A stretch of 64,000 nucleotides of DNA, from assembly GCA_900455155.1 (NCBI GenBank), contig UGUC01000004.1, forward strand, positions 620,001 to 684,000. Reading direction: 5' to 3'. The position numbers were made by a program, and so were the translations under genes. This stretch comes from Providencia stuartii. GTDB taxonomy: Bacteria; Pseudomonadota; Gammaproteobacteria; Enterobacterales; Enterobacteriaceae. Of the stretch, positions 61,992-64,000 are shown piece after piece (within the stretch, counting starts at the first letter, position 1; each line of letters begins with the position of its first letter). The notes under the pieces were generated by a model. It worked only from the letters and a program-made list of their open reading frames with translations, did not search any database and was not told the DNA's origin.

Positions 61992-63325
61992 ATGTCTTAT
62001 CGATATAAAATCGCAACTGTTTTTTTAATCGGCTTCTTTATCGACTGTATTAATATTTTTATGTCAGCGATTGCATTGCCTGATATTGCTTCAGCATTTT
62101 CTACCAGCCAATCAATGGTGGCTTGGGTCGCTAATAGTTATATCTTAGGTTTAGTCCTGATCATGCCATTGAGTTTGTGGCTCGCTGGGCAATTAGGTAA
62201 CCAGAAACTGCTCAGTATTTCTATGCTGTTATTCTCAGTCAGTGTTTTATTGTGTGGGCTGAGTCATTCAATTTATAGCTTGGTAGTTTGGCGTTTTATT
62301 CAAGGCGTTGCTGGTGGGCTATTGATCCCTGTGGGACAGGCTCTCGTTTTTGAGCTATTTCCAGGTAAAGAGCGCCATCGTATTTCAACTTTAATTATGG
62401 TTGTCGCTTTAACGGCCCCTGCATTTTCTCCAGCAGTAGGGGGAATGATTATTGATTCATTATCGTGGCGCTGGGTATTTTATGCTAATTTGCCTTTCTC
62501 ATTATTTTGCGGCAATCTTAGCATGGTGGTGGGTGAATAATGATGGGCGGCAACAAAGAGAAAAACCTGATGTGATAGGGTTGATTATTGGTGAGCTTTA
62601 GCTTACTGTTCTTATTGTTATCCTTTTCATTTTATAACGACTATCATAGCCTTGTGCTGGCCGTAAGTAGCTTTCTATTTTCCGCTTTTATTCTGGTTTT
62701 ATATCTTCAATACGCCAAAAAATGTTCGGCGCCCATTTTAAATTTTCAGTTACTCGTAAATAGCAATTTGCGTAATGCTTTTATTGTTTATTACGCAGTA
62801 CCTGGTGTATTTACAGGTGTCAATTTACTCAATATTTTTAACTTACAAAGCAATTTGCATTTTAGTGCAGCTCAGACGGGTATGTTTATGCTGCTATATG
62901 CCGCGGGGGCACTACTATCAATGCTAAGTGGTGGTTACCTCTATCACCAAGTTGGTAAGAAAACGCTATTTTTTGCAGGAATGACGACTCATAGCTTAGG
63001 AATAATGTTGCTGTTTTGGGTATCAAGTTATTCAGATTTGCCTCTACTCATTGCTGCTTATTTATTAATGGGGGCTGGTGGTGGGTTGTGTACTAATACC
63101 GCTCAGATCAGTGCATTAATTGATTTTTCAGGGAAGGATTTATTGCAAGGGAGTGTGCTATGGAATATTAATCGCCAAGTTTCGTTCAGTGTGGGAACGG
63201 TCGTGTTGGTATCTATTTTTAGTGTCGTCACCGTACAAAATGATTTATTACGCTATCAGTATACCTTCATGATAGCAGCGGTTGTCGGCCTACTATCATT
63301 AATCGCAGTATTAAAAGAGAGATAA
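61992..63325 (+). CDS. MFS drug/solute exporter (DHA-type)
   Basis: Major facilitator protein of about 443 residues with 12 or more spans. Motifs WVANSYILGLVLIMPLSLWLAGQLGNQK (motif A region) and LTAPAFSPAVGGMIIDSLSWRWVFYANLPF (motif C and the WRW-F-NLP element) place it near EmrB/QacA-type (DHA2) exporters. Two frame breaks, both +1: TTTT 62505-62508 (TTT restores FSLFAAILAWWWVNNDGRQQ) and TTT 62597-62599 (TT restores IIGELSLLFLLL). Divergent from the LysR gene and followed four bases later by the SnoaL-like gene. Confidence 0.88.
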
Positions 63326-63328
63326 TTT

Positions 63329-63722
63329 ATGAGTCACATGGAAAAAGCGTTGCAGAGTGTTATAGATCTACATATCTTGATTGAAAATGTATTTACTGGC
63401 AAAGATACGCATGCATTAACCCCTTTATTAGCTAGCTTTGATGATGCTTTTGCAATGGTGACAATTAAGGGAGAACGTATTGGTTTAGAGCAAGTGAATG
63501 AGTTGTTTAGCCAAAATATAGGCACAAGACCTTCACTTACAATCACATTATCAGATATTAAACCAATTTTTGAGCTAGGTGAGTATTGCTGGATACAGTA
63601 TCAAGAGTTGCATGAAACCCCTGAATCAAGGCTGTTACGAACTGCTACGGTTTGTATTAAGGTACTCGGGGAACGTTGTTTTTTGGGTATATTTGCATGA
63701 AACTCCTATAAATAAAAACTAA
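63329..63722 (+). CDS. SnoaL-like/DUF4440 (NTF2-fold) small protein
   Basis: Protein of about 130 residues. The pattern LASFDDAFAMVTIKGERIGLEQVNELFSQNIGTRPSL and LLRTATVCIKVLGERCFWVYLHETP matches NTF2-like DUF4440 proteins. The frame as read stops at 63700; six T at 63679-63684, with five T restoring CFWVYLHETPINKN and a stop at 63722. It follows the MFS gene by three bases, so it is probably co-transcribed under the LysR regulator. Function unknown. Confidence 0.8.
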
Positions 63723-64000
63723 CTTACTTATTAAAGCGTTAGCGTATTTTTGAACAGTAGGCTAACGTTTTTTCATCTTCATTATCATTTTTAATCGAAT
63801 TTTCGACATATTGGCTGGGGATAACTAAGATATTCCTTTATACATTAAAATGTTGCTCACATGTGCGAGCGACTATGCTGCCATCATTATCACTATTTCC
63901 AACCCAGTTAAAGTCATCACGCTACTTAATCATGGTCTCGTTTTCCCTTTATTAAAAGACTAAGATAATAAGAATTAGATAATCACAGTTTGGTTTATGA
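63723..64000. other. No gene recognised at the right edge
   Basis: About 280 bases with no frame or RNA gene that I can support. Confidence 0.4.

Overview
The window looks like chromosomal DNA of a member of the Morganellaceae, most probably Providencia. The evidence is an AT-rich composition, enterobacterial housekeeping genes in an order close to E. coli (arcB, elbB, mtgA / dolP-diaA-yraN-lpoA / rsmI / rnpB; yhaK-yhaJ, yqjF-K-E-D, yqjA, alx, sstT, fadH, tRNA-Ile2), and an mrp-like fimbrial cluster with a MrpJ-type regulator as in Proteus and Providencia. Species was not determined.

Layout. 1-3309: 5' part of gltB (minus). 4271-8236: arcB, elbB, mtgA (plus). 8297-11687: dolP, diaA, yraN, lpoA (minus). 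11748-13090: rsmI and RNase P RNA. 13276-14448: a Sel1-repeat protein. 15037-23117: a minus-strand catabolic operon of the type seen as EF_0829-0839 in Enterococcus (PRD protein, SFCGS protein, DUF4312, DUF4311, DUF4310, amidohydrolase, DgaE-like ammonia lyase, DgaF-like aldolase) with a multidomain PRD regulator behind a 650-bp control region that carries repeated AAGTGGAAA half-sites. 23329-34229: conserved genes from yhaK to tRNA-Ile2, including a Mn2+ (yybP-ykoY) riboswitch before alx. 34284-36171 and 38019-38897 are AT-rich and nearly gene-free around an MFS transporter and a small Sel1 protein. 38898-55321: a MrpJ-like regulator and two consecutive chaperone-usher fimbrial operons; the second has three chaperone genes for one usher and very acidic subunits. 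55376-55405 is a run of 30 T. 56646-60841: an HdeB-like protein, a Fur-box-preceded aerobactin receptor gene (iutA) and a substrate-binding protein. 60999-63722: LysR regulator, MFS transporter and a SnoaL-like protein.

Sequence quality dominates interpretation. I count 29 single-base frame breaks in 21 places that should be intact genes. Nearly all lie in short homopolymers, 27 are +1 and 2 are -1, and in each case changing one base restores a family-typical protein. I therefore annotate these loci as whole genes and note each break, rather than calling pseudogenes.

How the genes work together: the operon at 15037-20532 probably imports (by an uncharacterised membrane pair with two small soluble partners) and degrades an N-acylated amino sugar acid or similar compound to pyruvate and a triose phosphate, under PTS-linked control. 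The fimbrial loci each encode subunits, chaperone(s), usher and a two-domain tip protein. iutA plus the binding protein indicate uptake of a foreign or distantly encoded siderophore, since no aerobactin synthesis genes are present here.
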